Positions 1-8,386 are shown, numbered from the stretch's first letter. The stretch: DNA of 38,289 nucleotides from an uncultured Bacteroidota bacterium (GCA_903911435.1 CAIWDF010000196.1:1-38289), one strand, 5' to 3'. Notes: a model not told the origin generated them from the sequence alone. Numbers and translations are program-made.

Positions 1-360
1 CGTATAATTATAAAAATCATTCGCCTTTGCAACAGCTTGTTGAAATCTTTGAATAGAAAACGGTTTTAACAAATAATCAATCGCGTTCAAATTGAAACCT
101 TCCAAAGCAAACTGACTGTGTGCTGTAGTGAAAATTACCATAGTCTCTTGATTCAGGCTTTTGTAAAAATCAATACCCGACATTGAAGGCATTTGTATAT
201 CCAAAAACAATAAATCTACTGGAAATTTCCGGAGATGTTTTAAAGCTTCATTAGGCTGAGTAAAGCTTTTTACTAATTCTATTGAATCTGTTTGTCCGCA
301 AAAACTCTCAATTACTTTAAGAGCTGGCGGTTCATCATCTAAGGCTATTGCAGAAATCAT
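1..360 (-). CDS. LytTR-type response regulator, N-terminal part (cut by window edge)
   Basis: The first 120 codons of a response regulator, starting at the ATG at 360 and running off the window start. A receiver domain is readable: the acidic pair D8-D9, the phospho-acceptor D54 in LFLDIQMPSMSG, a conserved T78/T79 and K99-P100 in DYLLKP. The sequence then continues as in LytR/AlgR-type regulators (FSIQRFQQAVAKA), so a LytTR DNA-binding domain should follow outside the window; that part is inference. The start codon overlaps the stop of the upstream histidine kinase gene by 4 nt (ATGA), so the pair is translationally coupled and the kinase is the likely partner. The target genes cannot be told from this window. 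Confidence 0.9.
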   Translation of the reverse strand, partial: MISAIALDDEPPALKVIESFCGQTDSIELVKSFTQPNEALKHLRKFPVDLLFLDIQMPSMSGIDFYKSLNQETMVIFTTAHSQFALEGFNLNAIDYLLKPFSIQRFQQAVAKANDFYNYT

Positions 361-1400
361 TTTAGTATGAGTTTAAGAAATACTATGAATTGGGTCTCCT
401 TTTCTGTGATTATTAATTGATGAGTAGAAGGATACAATAATTGTAATCTTTGCTTTGTATTTTCAATTCCTAACCCATTTTTTGAAGATGCCTCAAAAGT
501 AGTGTTTACTTTGTTATTGTCAACAATAAATGTAAGTTCATTTTTTATGATGGTAATAGTTATTTTTATAGTTGATTTCTTTTCAGGGTTCACACCATAT
601 TTGAATGCGTTTTCAATAAAGTGGATAAGTAAAAAAGGGGCGATTTTTTTATTTGAAGTCTCCCCAGATACATCAAATAATAAATCAATAGTATCTTCCA
701 ATCGAAGTTTTTGCAAATCAATAAAGTCACTTATGTAATTTATTTCTTTTTCGAGTAAAATAAAATCAGTCTCAGATTCTCTTAACACATAACGCATCAT
801 ACCCGAGAGCTTTACAATTGCATTGGCTGTATGGTTAGATTTCTCTTGAATAGCAAGGGAATAAATGCTATTCAAAGTATTAAAAAGAAAGTGCGGATTC
901 ATTTGAGCTTTGAGATAGGATAATTCAGTTACCAATTTTTCCTTTTCAGTTTGTTTCCACCTATTATATATCTTTAATAAAAACGAAAAAGTAATGACCA
1001 TCAGAAACTGAAAAAAGTAATGACTTATGATTTGTTGAATTAAATGCCTTGAGTGAAAAGAGAAGTTATCCAAATTATCCGGAAGGATTTCAAACTCTGG
1101 GTGAAAAGTCTCCATATAATTTATAATAATTTTGGGGAGTATTGTTATGGCTGTAAAACTGACTAGTATCCCTCCAAAATAGAAAAAATATTTCTTGTTG
1201 AAGAGAAAACGTGGTATAAGAAAGTAATAATGAAAATAGAAGAATAAAATGAGAATTAAATAACCAAGAAAGTCCCTTTGAAAAGGAGGCTCTTTAATAA
1301 GTTCCGAATTTTTGAATTCGGGAGAGAAAATCACTGGTAATGCCAAAAATGCGATGCAACCTAAAATATGGATAAAAAAATACCTTCGCTTTTCCTTCAT
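357..1400 (-). CDS. LytS/YehU-type sensor histidine kinase
   Basis: A 347-residue inner-membrane sensor kinase of the His_kinase (PF06580) type. Hydrophobic segments lie at about residues 8-25, 45-65, 72-95 and 127-143, with no obvious large periplasmic sensor domain. The H-box QMNPHFLFNTLNS places the phospho-accepting histidine at H170. The N-box is around N264 (FIENAFKYGV), and a G-rich ATP-lid motif is at about 309-311 (NGLGIENTKQRL). It should phosphorylate the regulator encoded immediately downstream, whose ATG overlaps its TGA. A TATCTTTG motif (minus strand) sits 5 nt before the ATG. The signal sensed is not apparent. Confidence 0.92.
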   Translation of the reverse strand: MKEKRRYFFIHILGCIAFLALPVIFSPEFKNSELIKEPPFQRDFLGYLILILFFYFHYYFLIPRFLFNKKYFFYFGGILVSFTAITILPKIIINYMETFHPEFEILPDNLDNFSFHSRHLIQQIISHYFFQFLMVITFSFLLKIYNRWKQTEKEKLVTELSYLKAQMNPHFLFNTLNSIYSLAIQEKSNHTANAIVKLSGMMRYVLRESETDFILLEKEINYISDFIDLQKLRLEDTIDLLFDVSGETSNKKIAPFLLIHFIENAFKYGVNPEKKSTIKITITIIKNELTFIVDNNKVNTTFEASSKNGLGIENTKQRLQLLYPSTHQLIITEKETQFIVFLKLILK

Positions 1401-1405
1401 GTTGT

Positions 1406-1413
1406 CAAAGATA
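1406..1413 (-). promoter_or_regulatory. Bacteroidetes -7 element for the LytS-type kinase operon
   Basis: TATCTTTG on the minus strand, an exact fit to TAnnTTTG, ending 5 nt before the kinase ATG. No convincing -33 TTTG is seen. If used, the transcript would start at or next to the ATG. Confidence 0.45.
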
Positions 1414-1529
1414 AATGAAACTTATAAGTATTTTCTATAAATTTCTTTAAATAGCTTCCAAATCATTACTTCACCTGATTTTAACACTTTCTAACAGATG
1501 TTCAATAATTAAGCAAACTCAAAAAGCAC

Positions 1530-1537
1530 TACTTTTG
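1530..1537 (+). promoter_or_regulatory. Bacteroidetes -7 element, leaderless spacing
   Basis: TACTTTTG matches TAnnTTTG and ends 4 nt before the ATG at 1542, so the predicted transcription start falls on or beside the start codon. No clear -33 element is visible. Confidence 0.45.
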
Positions 1538-1541
1538 TAAT

Positions 1542-2225
1542 ATGATTGATTTTGCTAAAATAGATACAACAATTACTTTTAGTGGCGTTGCGGTTCATCA
1601 ACCAGTCACCGTATTAACAGACGTTCTTATTGCTATTTTATGCGTTTACTTTTTCAGAATACTCCGTTTAACAAAGATTACTGATAGAAGTATTAAGCAT
1701 TGGACGCGATTTTTCTTATTACTCGGCTTTGCATCTATTTTTGGTGCGGCTTCACATGCATTCTTTTTGGTACATGAAGGATTTGGCTATGATTCATTTT
1801 GGTTACCAATGCAACTACTAAATGTTTTTTCTGCATTTTCAGCACAACAAGCTACTGTTCATTCTGTCCTAAAAGGTTCGAATTCAAAAAATAAATGGAA
1901 TGTATTTGCCATTCTTCAACTTGTACTTGCTTCAGTATCGGTTTTTGTATTTCATAGTTTTCTTGTGGTTGTAATAAATAGCGCAATCGCCTTGATTCCC
2001 GTAATGTTTATCCATTTCAATGATGCAAAAACAGAAGTTCAAAGTAATTACATTGGATGGGGAATTGTTATTCTATTTCTAACCGCCATAATCAATGGCA
2101 CAAAGTTTTCTATAAATGAGTACTTCACTTATCTTGACATTGCCCATGTTTTTATCATGATCAGCCTTACCGTTATGTTTGTTGGAATTAAGCGAAAAGC
2201 TGTTGGGTTAATGGTATTAGGCTAA
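1542..2225 (+). CDS. Multi-pass integral membrane protein of unknown function
   Basis: A 227-residue protein made almost entirely of hydrophobic segments, about seven: roughly residues 23-42, 54-75, 83-100, 118-140, 142-158, 168-185 and 195-218. A histidine sits in the third conserved-looking stretch (GAASHAFFLVHEGF), and polar residues also occur at W81-L82-P83. The layout resembles uncharacterised Bacteroidetes membrane families with a conserved TD near the N-terminus and GxxSH in the second helix (DUF6962-like), but I cannot confirm this by eye. It stands alone on the plus strand between two minus-strand genes, and its last 9 nt overlap the 3' end of the convergent permease gene. The start is supported by a -7 promoter motif directly upstream. 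Confidence 0.75.
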   Translation: MIDFAKIDTTITFSGVAVHQPVTVLTDVLIAILCVYFFRILRLTKITDRSIKHWTRFFLLLGFASIFGAASHAFFLVHEGFGYDSFWLPMQLLNVFSAFSAQQATVHSVLKGSNSKNKWNVFAILQLVLASVSVFVFHSFLVVVINSAIALIPVMFIHFNDAKTEVQSNYIGWGIVILFLTAIINGTKFSINEYFTYLDIAHVFIMISLTVMFVGIKRKAVGLMVLG

Positions 2226-3428
2226 ACGCATTAAATGTTTCTTTGTAAAAAGTCTTACAGGATACCAAGCCGCTAAGAAGCCAATAAAGATAACTACTCC
2301 CAAAATAAGACTAATATCCCAAAAGTGGATTTTTACAGGATAGGCATCAACAACATAACCTTGAGAAAGTTTTACAAGCGCGAATTTGATTTGTAGCCAA
2401 CAAACGAACAATCCAAAGATTAATCCTAAAGAGGCACCAATAATTGTAATCATTACCCCTTCGAATAAGAAAACCTTTCTTATTAACTGAATATCTGCTC
2501 CCATATTGTTTAATATGGTTATGTCTTTTTTCTTTTCTATTATCAACATGGTGAGCGATCCGATTACATTAAAAGTGGCTATTATCAATATAAAAACTAG
2601 AATTAAGAATGTCCAAAGTTTTTCGGATTTCAGGGTTTTGTAAAGCATCACATTCTGCTGCTCTCTATTCTTAATATCATATTTTTCACCAATCAAAGAA
2701 ATGATTTGCTTTTGTACTTTTTCTTTATCCGCACCAATTGAGTACTTTAGTTCTATACTTGTCACTTCATTTTTATAATCCAAGATGCTTCTTGCATTCT
2801 CAATACTCAGAATAATATATTTATAATCAAATTCATCATTAATTGTAAAAATACCAGAAACGAATGTTTTCAACTCATTCATCCCATCCTCAGGATTGAT
2901 TGAACTAATATTGCCTCGTTTAGGTGCATATATTGAAATTGGGGTAAAAAGTTCTCTTGGTCCTGTCTGAAGCACATTACTAATCCCCCTACCGATAATT
3001 ATATTACGTTTCTCCAGATTAAATAAACCTTCCACAATTAAACTATCAAAACCACTCATTTTCCTAAACTCTTTTCCTACACCTTTTATCGTAGATATAC
3101 ATTGCTTGTCATTAAATTTAAGAAGTGCGTTCCCTTCAACAATTTCAGTGAACGATGCAATACCTTCAAGATTTCTTATGGATTTTATTTCAGGGGAGTT
3201 TGGGTCAAAAGTTTTACCTTGTTTAATGGTGATGGATAAATCTGGGTCAAAAGAATTATAAAGTGATTGCACCAAATCTGACAATCCGTTGAAAGCGGAT
3301 AATACAATAATTAATGCCATTGTACCGATACAGACACCAATTACAGAAATACCAGAGATTATGTTAATGGCATTGTGTGATTTCTTAGAAATCAAATACC
3401 GTTTTGCTATGAAAAAGGGTAGATTCAT
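2217..3428 (-). CDS. FtsX-like permease, LolC/LolE family
   Basis: A 403-residue inner-membrane permease typical of the LolC/LolE/MacB_PCD plus FtsX group. The N-terminus (FFIAKRYLISKKSHNAINIISGISV, with a membrane segment at about 22-45) is characteristic of LolC/E. A large periplasmic domain spans about 46-265, and three C-terminal membrane helices lie at about 272-295, 318-345 and 368-390. It should work with an ATPase such as LolD in releasing outer-membrane lipoproteins; no ATPase is adjacent. It lies 54 nt downstream of rbfA on the same strand, probably co-transcribed, and its 3' end overlaps the convergent membrane protein gene by 9 nt. Confidence 0.88.
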   Translation of the reverse strand: MNLPFFIAKRYLISKKSHNAINIISGISVIGVCIGTMALIIVLSAFNGLSDLVQSLYNSFDPDLSITIKQGKTFDPNSPEIKSIRNLEGIASFTEIVEGNALLKFNDKQCISTIKGVGKEFRKMSGFDSLIVEGLFNLEKRNIIIGRGISNVLQTGPRELFTPISIYAPKRGNISSINPEDGMNELKTFVSGIFTINDEFDYKYIILSIENARSILDYKNEVTSIELKYSIGADKEKVQKQIISLIGEKYDIKNREQQNVMLYKTLKSEKLWTFLILVFILIIATFNVIGSLTMLIIEKKKDITILNNMGADIQLIRKVFLFEGVMITIIGASLGLIFGLFVCWLQIKFALVKLSQGYVVDAYPVKIHFWDISLILGVVIFIGFLAAWYPVRLFTKKHLMRLA

Positions 3429-3482
3429 GTTTGATTAAACATTTGAAAGTTGCTTTAGAGAGTATGCAACATTAAAATGTAA

Positions 3483-3821
3483 TTACTTTTTTAGTAATTC
3501 GTCAATTCGCATAGCATAGTCTAAGGAGTCATCCAGATAAAAAACAAGATTGGGAATTATTCGAACTTGCTTCTTAATCCGATCGGAAAGTTTGGTTCTT
3601 ATATCTTTTGTGTGCTCTTGAATCAATTTCAAAAGAACCTTAGTGTCAGGCACGTTGAATAAACTAACATATACTTTAGCTATACTCAAATCGGGACTTA
3701 CACGAACTTGAGTAACTGTAATAAGGGCATTGCCAAATATCATTCTAGTTTCGCGTTGAAATATTTCTCCTAGTTCTTTTTGTATCAATCGAGATACTTT
3801 TAATTGTCTGGTTGAATCCAT
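3483..3821 (-). CDS. rbfA: 30S ribosome-binding factor RbfA
   Basis: 112 residues, the usual RbfA length. The N-terminal STRQLKVSRLIQKELGEIFQRE and the later LITVTQVRVSPDLSIAKVYVSLF fit the single KH-like fold of RbfA, which binds the 5' region of 16S rRNA during 30S maturation and cold adaptation. The C-terminus, VFYLDDSLDYAMRIDELL, is the conserved end of the family. The start ATG at 3821 is preceded 19 nt upstream by a TAATTTTG -7 motif on the minus strand. The LolC/E-like permease follows, a neighbourhood I recall as common in Bacteroidetes. Confidence 0.93.
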   Translation of the reverse strand: MDSTRQLKVSRLIQKELGEIFQRETRMIFGNALITVTQVRVSPDLSIAKVYVSLFNVPDTKVLLKLIQEHTKDIRTKLSDRIKKQVRIIPNLVFYLDDSLDYAMRIDELLKK

Positions 3822-3840
3822 TTATATTTATTTTGGAATT

Positions 3841-3848
3841 CAAAATTA
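3841..3848 (-). promoter_or_regulatory. -7 element of the rbfA operon
   Basis: TAATTTTG on the minus strand, an exact TAnnTTTG match 19 nt before the rbfA ATG. It is back to back with the -7 element of the divergent ABC exporter gene, only 22 bp away. Confidence 0.45.
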
Positions 3849-3870
3849 ACAATTAAACAAGAGCAAAGCG

Positions 3871-3878
3871 TATATTTG
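3871..3878 (+). promoter_or_regulatory. -7 element of the ABC exporter gene, leaderless spacing
   Basis: TATATTTG fits TAnnTTTG and ends 4 nt before the ATG at 3883. No good -33 TTTG lies at the expected distance. Confidence 0.45.
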
Positions 3879-3882
3879 CGCA

Positions 3883-5727
3883 ATGAAAAAATTTTTCGGA
3901 GTTCTCCGTTATGTAAAAGGGTACTGGCGATATGGAATATTAAATATCTCTTTTAACCTCCTTTCCGTTATATTTTCCACGTTTTCGATTGTTATGGTTT
4001 TCCCATTTCTTCAAATGCTTTTTTCTGAAGACAACACGAAAATGGAAATGCTTGTAAGAGGAGGTAAAAATCATCTAGGGTTTTCTACCACCGAAATTCT
4101 TGACACCATCGATTATTACCTTGCAAAACAAACACTGGATTATGGAAAAATGCCAGTCCTTATATGGATTTGCGTATTTGTTGTTGTTACTTTTTTCTTA
4201 AAAAATCTAACAAGATACATGGCAATGTATTTCCTTGCACCTATTCGCAATGGAGTGGTGAGAGACATCAGAAATAAAATATTTAACAAATCTCTTGATT
4301 TGTCCCTATCATTTTATTCCGAAGAAAGAAAAGGTGATTTAATGTCATTAATGACAACGGATGTGAACGAAATCGAATGGAGTATCATGTCTTCATTGGA
4401 AATGATATTTCGTGAGCCTGTGAATATTGTAGTTTTCCTTGGCTTAATGATAGCTTTAAGTATTAAGTTAACTATTGTTTCATTCGTATTATTGCCATTG
4501 GTAGGTATATTAATAGGAAGAATTGGCAAAAGTTTAAAAAAGAATTCAACCAAAGGGAAAGAGAAAATGGGAATCATTCTTTCTATTATGGAAGAAACAC
4601 TTGGAGGGTTAAGAATTATCAAAGGGTTCAATGCAGAGAAAAAAATTAGTGATCGATTTAAAGATGAAAACAATCAATATACGGCAATTGCAACTAAAGT
4701 GTTTCGGAAGGTGGATTTAGCCTCTCCTTTAAGTGAGTTTCTTGGTGTCAGTGTTTTTGTTGTCATACTCTATATAGGCGGTTTAATGGTATTGGAAGAA
4801 AAAAGCATGGCTGGAGCCATCTTCATCACTTACCTTGCTTTGTTCTCTCAACTTTTGCCTCCCGCTAAATCATTTACACAGGCTTATTATAGTGTGCAGA
4901 AAGGACTAGCATCAGCAGAACGAATTGACAAAATATTGAATGCTGATGTTACTATTAAAGATGCTGTGAACCCTAAATCAATAACTAAATTTGAAAAAGA
5001 AATTGAATATAGAAATGTTTCCTTTGCTTACCGAGAAGGTGAGATTGGATGGGTGCTGAACAAGGTGAATCTTAAAATAGAAAAAGGTAAAACTATTGCT
5101 TTAGTGGGTCAATCGGGTTCAGGAAAAACCACATTAGCCGATATGCTTCCTCGGTTTTATGATGCTACCGAAGGTGAAATTTTAATTGATGGTATTGCTA
5201 TAAAAGAAGCAAGAATAAAAGATGTGCGATCGCTAATGGGAATTGTTACTCAAGAATCAATCCTATTTAATGATACTGTCTTCAATAATATTGCTTTTGG
5301 AATAGAAAATGTAACTGAAGCACAAGTTATAGAAGCTGCAAAAATAGCCAATGCTCATGAATTCATCAGTGAAATGCAAGACGGGTATCAAACTAATATT
5401 GGTGATAGAGGTAATAAAATGAGTGGGGGACAACGTCAACGTATTAGTATTGCAAGAGCTGTATTGAAAAATCCACCGATTCTTATCCTTGATGAAGCCA
5501 CGTCAGCTTTGGATACCGAAAGCGAAAGGCTTGTACAAGATGCACTATATAAATTAATGAAAAACCGCACTTCATTAGTGATAGCTCATCGCTTATCTAC
5601 CATCCAACATGCCGATGAAATAATAGTGATGCAGAAAGGTGAAATAATTGAACGAGGAACGCATACCACCCTCCTTGCGGCCAACAATACATACAAGAAA
5701 CTATACGACCTGCAGGCCTTCGTTTAG
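3883..5727 (+). CDS. ABC exporter, fused permease and ATPase (MsbA-like)
   Basis: A 614-residue half-transporter that should act as a homodimer in the inner membrane. Six membrane helices are expected between about residues 18 and 335 (clear segments at 18-42, 92-115, 180-212, 288-305 and 311-328). The nucleotide-binding domain covers about 375-614: Walker A GQSGSGKTT (409-417), signature MSGGQRQR (513-520), Walker B ILILDEAT (533-540) and switch histidine H569. The Bacteroidetes homologues are annotated as MsbA/lipid A or multidrug exporters. The substrate cannot be decided from sequence, though the intact catalytic motifs argue for an active pump. It is a single-gene unit, divergent from rbfA, with a promoter motif immediately before the ATG. 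Confidence 0.92.
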   Translation: MKKFFGVLRYVKGYWRYGILNISFNLLSVIFSTFSIVMVFPFLQMLFSEDNTKMEMLVRGGKNHLGFSTTEILDTIDYYLAKQTLDYGKMPVLIWICVFVVVTFFLKNLTRYMAMYFLAPIRNGVVRDIRNKIFNKSLDLSLSFYSEERKGDLMSLMTTDVNEIEWSIMSSLEMIFREPVNIVVFLGLMIALSIKLTIVSFVLLPLVGILIGRIGKSLKKNSTKGKEKMGIILSIMEETLGGLRIIKGFNAEKKISDRFKDENNQYTAIATKVFRKVDLASPLSEFLGVSVFVVILYIGGLMVLEEKSMAGAIFITYLALFSQLLPPAKSFTQAYYSVQKGLASAERIDKILNADVTIKDAVNPKSITKFEKEIEYRNVSFAYREGEIGWVLNKVNLKIEKGKTIALVGQSGSGKTTLADMLPRFYDATEGEILIDGIAIKEARIKDVRSLMGIVTQESILFNDTVFNNIAFGIENVTEAQVIEAAKIANAHEFISEMQDGYQTNIGDRGNKMSGGQRQRISIARAVLKNPPILILDEATSALDTESERLVQDALYKLMKNRTSLVIAHRLSTIQHADEIIVMQKGEIIERGTHTTLLAANNTYKKLYDLQAFV

Positions 5728-5777
5728 AAGCGATTTTATTCAAAAAAGAACAAAATTACAAATTGCCACCACCTAAC

Positions 5778-5821
5778 TTAACATTGAGTTAACATTGAAT
5801 TAATGCAATATTAACCCAATA
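5778..5821 (+). promoter_or_regulatory. Four 11-bp TTAAC direct repeats, Pho-box-like
   Basis: Four consecutive 11-bp units start at 5778, 5789, 5800 and 5811: TTAACATTGAG, TTAACATTGAA, TTAATGCAATA and TTAACCCAATA. Hexamers of the TTAACA type repeated every 11 bp are the known architecture of PhoP boxes in Bacillus, and the 11-bp repeat is also that of PhoB boxes. The array ends just upstream of the -33 region of the phosphate transport operon, a position suited to activation. Binding by a PhoB/PhoP-type regulator is inference. Confidence 0.5.
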
Positions 5822-5847
5822 AAAGGTGTTGATATTATTATCTCTAT

Positions 5848-5855
5848 TACTTTTG
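5848..5855 (+). promoter_or_regulatory. -7 element of the phosphate transport operon
   Basis: TACTTTTG is an exact TAnnTTTG match. A TTG at 5829-5831 lies 16 bp upstream and may serve as the -33 element. Predicted transcription start is near 5860, giving a leader of about 40 nt. Confidence 0.5.
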
Positions 5856-5867
5856 CGTAACCTTGAT

Positions 5868-5889
5868 TTAACACTCAATTAACTTAAAT
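5868..5889 (+). promoter_or_regulatory. Two further TTAAC 11-bp repeats in the leader
   Basis: TTAACACTCAA (5868) and TTAACTTAAAT (5879) repeat the 11-bp TTAAC layout seen upstream of the promoter, but downstream of the predicted transcription start. If bound by the same regulator they could act as an extra or a repressing site. Confidence 0.3.
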
Positions 5890-5899
5890 TTTAAATACG

Positions 5900-6544
5900 A
5901 TGAACTTAAACATCTTTCATTTTTTTCAACCAAAGGACAAAATATTTTTCTTGCTTTTTCAAAAGGCTACTGCCAATGCTAACACTACTGCTAAGACCTT
6001 AGTAGAATTAGTTACTACTTCTTCTGTTGAAAGAAGGAAAGAGTTATTTCGCGAAATTGAACGATTGGAACATGTGGGTGATGACATCACACATGAAACC
6101 TACAATCAATTAAGTATTAATTTTATTACTCCATTTGACAGGGATGATATCCATAGTTTGGTATCATCAATAGACGATGTGGTGGATTATATACATGGTG
6201 CTTCGAAACGAATAGAACTTTACAAAGTGGAAACGATGACCCCCGCTATTATTCGATTGGCTGAACTAATTTTGAAGAGTACCGAAGAATTACAGATTGC
6301 TGTTTCGGAACTTCGTAATCTAAAGAATGTTTCCAAAATAAAAGAATCGACAGTGCGTATTAATAGTATTGAAAACCACGCTGACGACATCTTTGATATG
6401 GCTATTGCTAAGTTATTTGAAGAAGAAAAAAATGCAGTGGAAGTAATAAAAATGAAAGATGTTTTATTTGTTCTTGAAACTGCAACCGACAAATGCGAAG
6501 AAGCTGCGAATGTTATAAATACCATCCTAATTAAAAATGCATAG
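5900..6544 (+). CDS. DUF47 family protein (PhoU-like, Pit accessory regulator)
   Basis: A 214-residue, all-helical soluble protein of the DUF47/TIGR00153 family, distant homologues of PhoU. Recognisable stretches are FHFFQPKDKIFFLLFQKATANA at the start, the acidic ERLEHVGDDITHETYNQLSINFITPFDRDDIHSLVSSIDDVVDYI segment (about 50-95), and NHADDIFDMAI / ATDKCEEAANVINTILIK at the end. The two E/DxxxD-type helices are the metal-binding pattern of PhoU proteins. It is followed after 107 nt by the Pit phosphate transporter, the standard partner in bacteria, so it probably modulates Pit activity. Upstream lie a -7 promoter motif and Pho-box-like repeats. Confidence 0.92.
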   Translation: MNLNIFHFFQPKDKIFFLLFQKATANANTTAKTLVELVTTSSVERRKELFREIERLEHVGDDITHETYNQLSINFITPFDRDDIHSLVSSIDDVVDYIHGASKRIELYKVETMTPAIIRLAELILKSTEELQIAVSELRNLKNVSKIKESTVRINSIENHADDIFDMAIAKLFEEEKNAVEVIKMKDVLFVLETATDKCEEAANVINTILIKNA

Positions 6545-6651
6545 TTATGAATTCGGATTATTTTGATTTAGGCTAATGTTTTCAAGATTGTAATAAAATT
6601 GCATTCTTAAGCATTCTCCATATTTTATAATCTAAAATCTAAAAATTAAAA

Positions 6652-8304
6652 ATGACTTTACTTATAATAGTTATAGCACTAGCCCTTATTTTCGATTTTA
6701 TTAATGGGTTCCATGATGCCGCCAATTCAATTGCCACAATTGTTTCCACAAAAGTTCTAACACCATTTCAGGCTGTTTTATGGGCTGCGTTTTTTAATTT
6801 TGTAGCATTCATAATCTTTAAGGATCATGCGGTAGCAAATACAATTGGTAAGACAGTTTATTCAGATTTTATTTCACTTCCTGTAATTTGCAGCGGCCTT
6901 GTAGCTGCTATCCTATGGAATTTGCTTACATGGTGGTATGGAATTCCTTCTTCATCATCACATACTCTTATTGGGGGATTTGCTGGAGCTGCAATTGCAT
7001 ATGCATTCATTAGTAAAGGGATGATGCCTATAGGTGAAATAATAGATAGTGAAAAAATAGGGAAGACTATACTATTTATCCTGTTTGCACCTTTAATTGG
7101 AATGATTATTTCCATCTTTTTTACTCTCATCTTTATTCAGAATCGTACTTGGCTTAAAGTGGGTATTCTTTCTGCCTCTGCTTGTTTGTTATACTTTATG
7201 TTTATCAATTTTCAAGAAAACAAATTATCAGAAAACATTAATAAGTTTTTCAAAGTTGATAAATACACTTATGAAATAACCATTAAACACGATTCGACAA
7301 AAACGCATAAACTAGAAAAAGCAATGTTGAATGCTACACTTTGCAAGCCTTTTCTTTCTAATTATGAATATAAGGGATCGGAATATGTGGCCAATGAAAT
7401 TGTCAATAATGTGGACATGAAAGAAATTACCATTAGTAAACTTGGTGATAAATTGAATACCTATTTCAAAATAGAACAACTTAAAAATAAAGCTAAACAG
7501 GATCCAACTTTTAAAGAAGAGTATTTAGCTACTCAAAAAATTATTGACAGTTTAAAACCACTTACCAAACAATATTTCGAACTCGGACAAGTTGGAATGG
7601 TAAGTGCAATGATTGTCAAAAACCCTATTGAACCAGATAAAATAAAAGATTTTAATAAGGCTATGAAAATTGATATTAAGGCCGATTTGACAAAGGAACT
7701 TAATAAAGCTGATAATAAAATTATTCGTTGGGGATTAGTAATTATGTTAATGATTTTTGCCTTCATGTTTGTGTATAACGAAAAGATAAAAACACCAAGT
7801 GCAAAACGAACTTCAAATTCATTTAAGCGTGCTCAATTATTGTCTTCTGCGGCTTTCAGTATAGGTCATGGTGGTAATGACGCACAGAAAGTAATGGGGA
7901 TTATTGCTGCAGCTTTAGTTGCAAATGGTAGTATTGTTGATATTAAATCAATGCCAGATTGGATTCCATTATCTTGTTATCTCGCCATTGGTTTGGGAAC
8001 TTTAAGCGGAGGTTGGAAAATCGTAAAAACCATGGGAACAAAGATTACCAAAGTAACACCTCTTGAAGGAGTTTGTGCCGAATCAGCTGGTGCAACAACA
8101 TTGTTTCTTACCGAACAAATGGGAATTCCAGTTTCTACAACACATACCATAACAGGTGCAATTATAGGCGTTGGTGCCACCAAAGGTCTTAGTGCTGTAA
8201 GATGGGGTGTTACTGTAAGTTTACTATGGGCTTGGATACTTACTATTCCAATTAGCGCTTTATTAGGTGCCTTGTTCTATTGGATATTCAGTTTGTTTTT
8301 ATAA
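6652..8304 (+). CDS. pit: Inorganic phosphate transporter, PiT family
   Basis: A 550-residue inner-membrane Pi transporter (PF01384). The two family signature repeats are present: FDFINGFHDAANSIATIVSTKVLTP near residues 12-36 and GHGGNDAQKVMGIIAAALVA in the C-terminal half. Both are followed by the paired conserved SSSHTLIGG and GIPVSTTHTITGAIIG motifs. Between the halves, about residues 185-362 form a long polar stretch rich in K, D and N, far larger than the loop of E. coli PitA. It is probably a soluble domain. The gene is co-directional with the DUF47 gene 107 nt upstream, and two hairpin terminators lie downstream. Confidence 0.93.
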   Translation: MTLLIIVIALALIFDFINGFHDAANSIATIVSTKVLTPFQAVLWAAFFNFVAFIIFKDHAVANTIGKTVYSDFISLPVICSGLVAAILWNLLTWWYGIPSSSSHTLIGGFAGAAIAYAFISKGMMPIGEIIDSEKIGKTILFILFAPLIGMIISIFFTLIFIQNRTWLKVGILSASACLLYFMFINFQENKLSENINKFFKVDKYTYEITIKHDSTKTHKLEKAMLNATLCKPFLSNYEYKGSEYVANEIVNNVDMKEITISKLGDKLNTYFKIEQLKNKAKQDPTFKEEYLATQKIIDSLKPLTKQYFELGQVGMVSAMIVKNPIEPDKIKDFNKAMKIDIKADLTKELNKADNKIIRWGLVIMLMIFAFMFVYNEKIKTPSAKRTSNSFKRAQLLSSAAFSIGHGGNDAQKVMGIIAAALVANGSIVDIKSMPDWIPLSCYLAIGLGTLSGGWKIVKTMGTKITKVTPLEGVCAESAGATTLFLTEQMGIPVSTTHTITGAIIGVGATKGLSAVRWGVTVSLLWAWILTIPISALLGALFYWIFSLFL

Positions 8305-8315
8305 AAATTCCATCT

Positions 8316-8350
8316 GCTTTTCATTTCCATTATTTTATTGAATGAAAAGC
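8316..8350 (+). terminator. Hairpin after pit
   Basis: Arms GCTTTTCATT (8316-8325) and AATGAAAAGC (8341-8350) are perfectly complementary with a 15-nt loop, beginning 12 nt after the pit stop and followed by ATTTTCC. Confidence 0.5.
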
Positions 8351-8386
8351 ATTTTCCAGAATAACTTCACATTTAAATTTCAGGAG

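Noticed and set aside
5778-5821. Random AT-rich repeats only
   Set aside because: Considered, but four TTAA-initial units at an exact 11-bp step directly upstream of a phosphate operon promoter fit a Pho box better, so it was kept as a finding.
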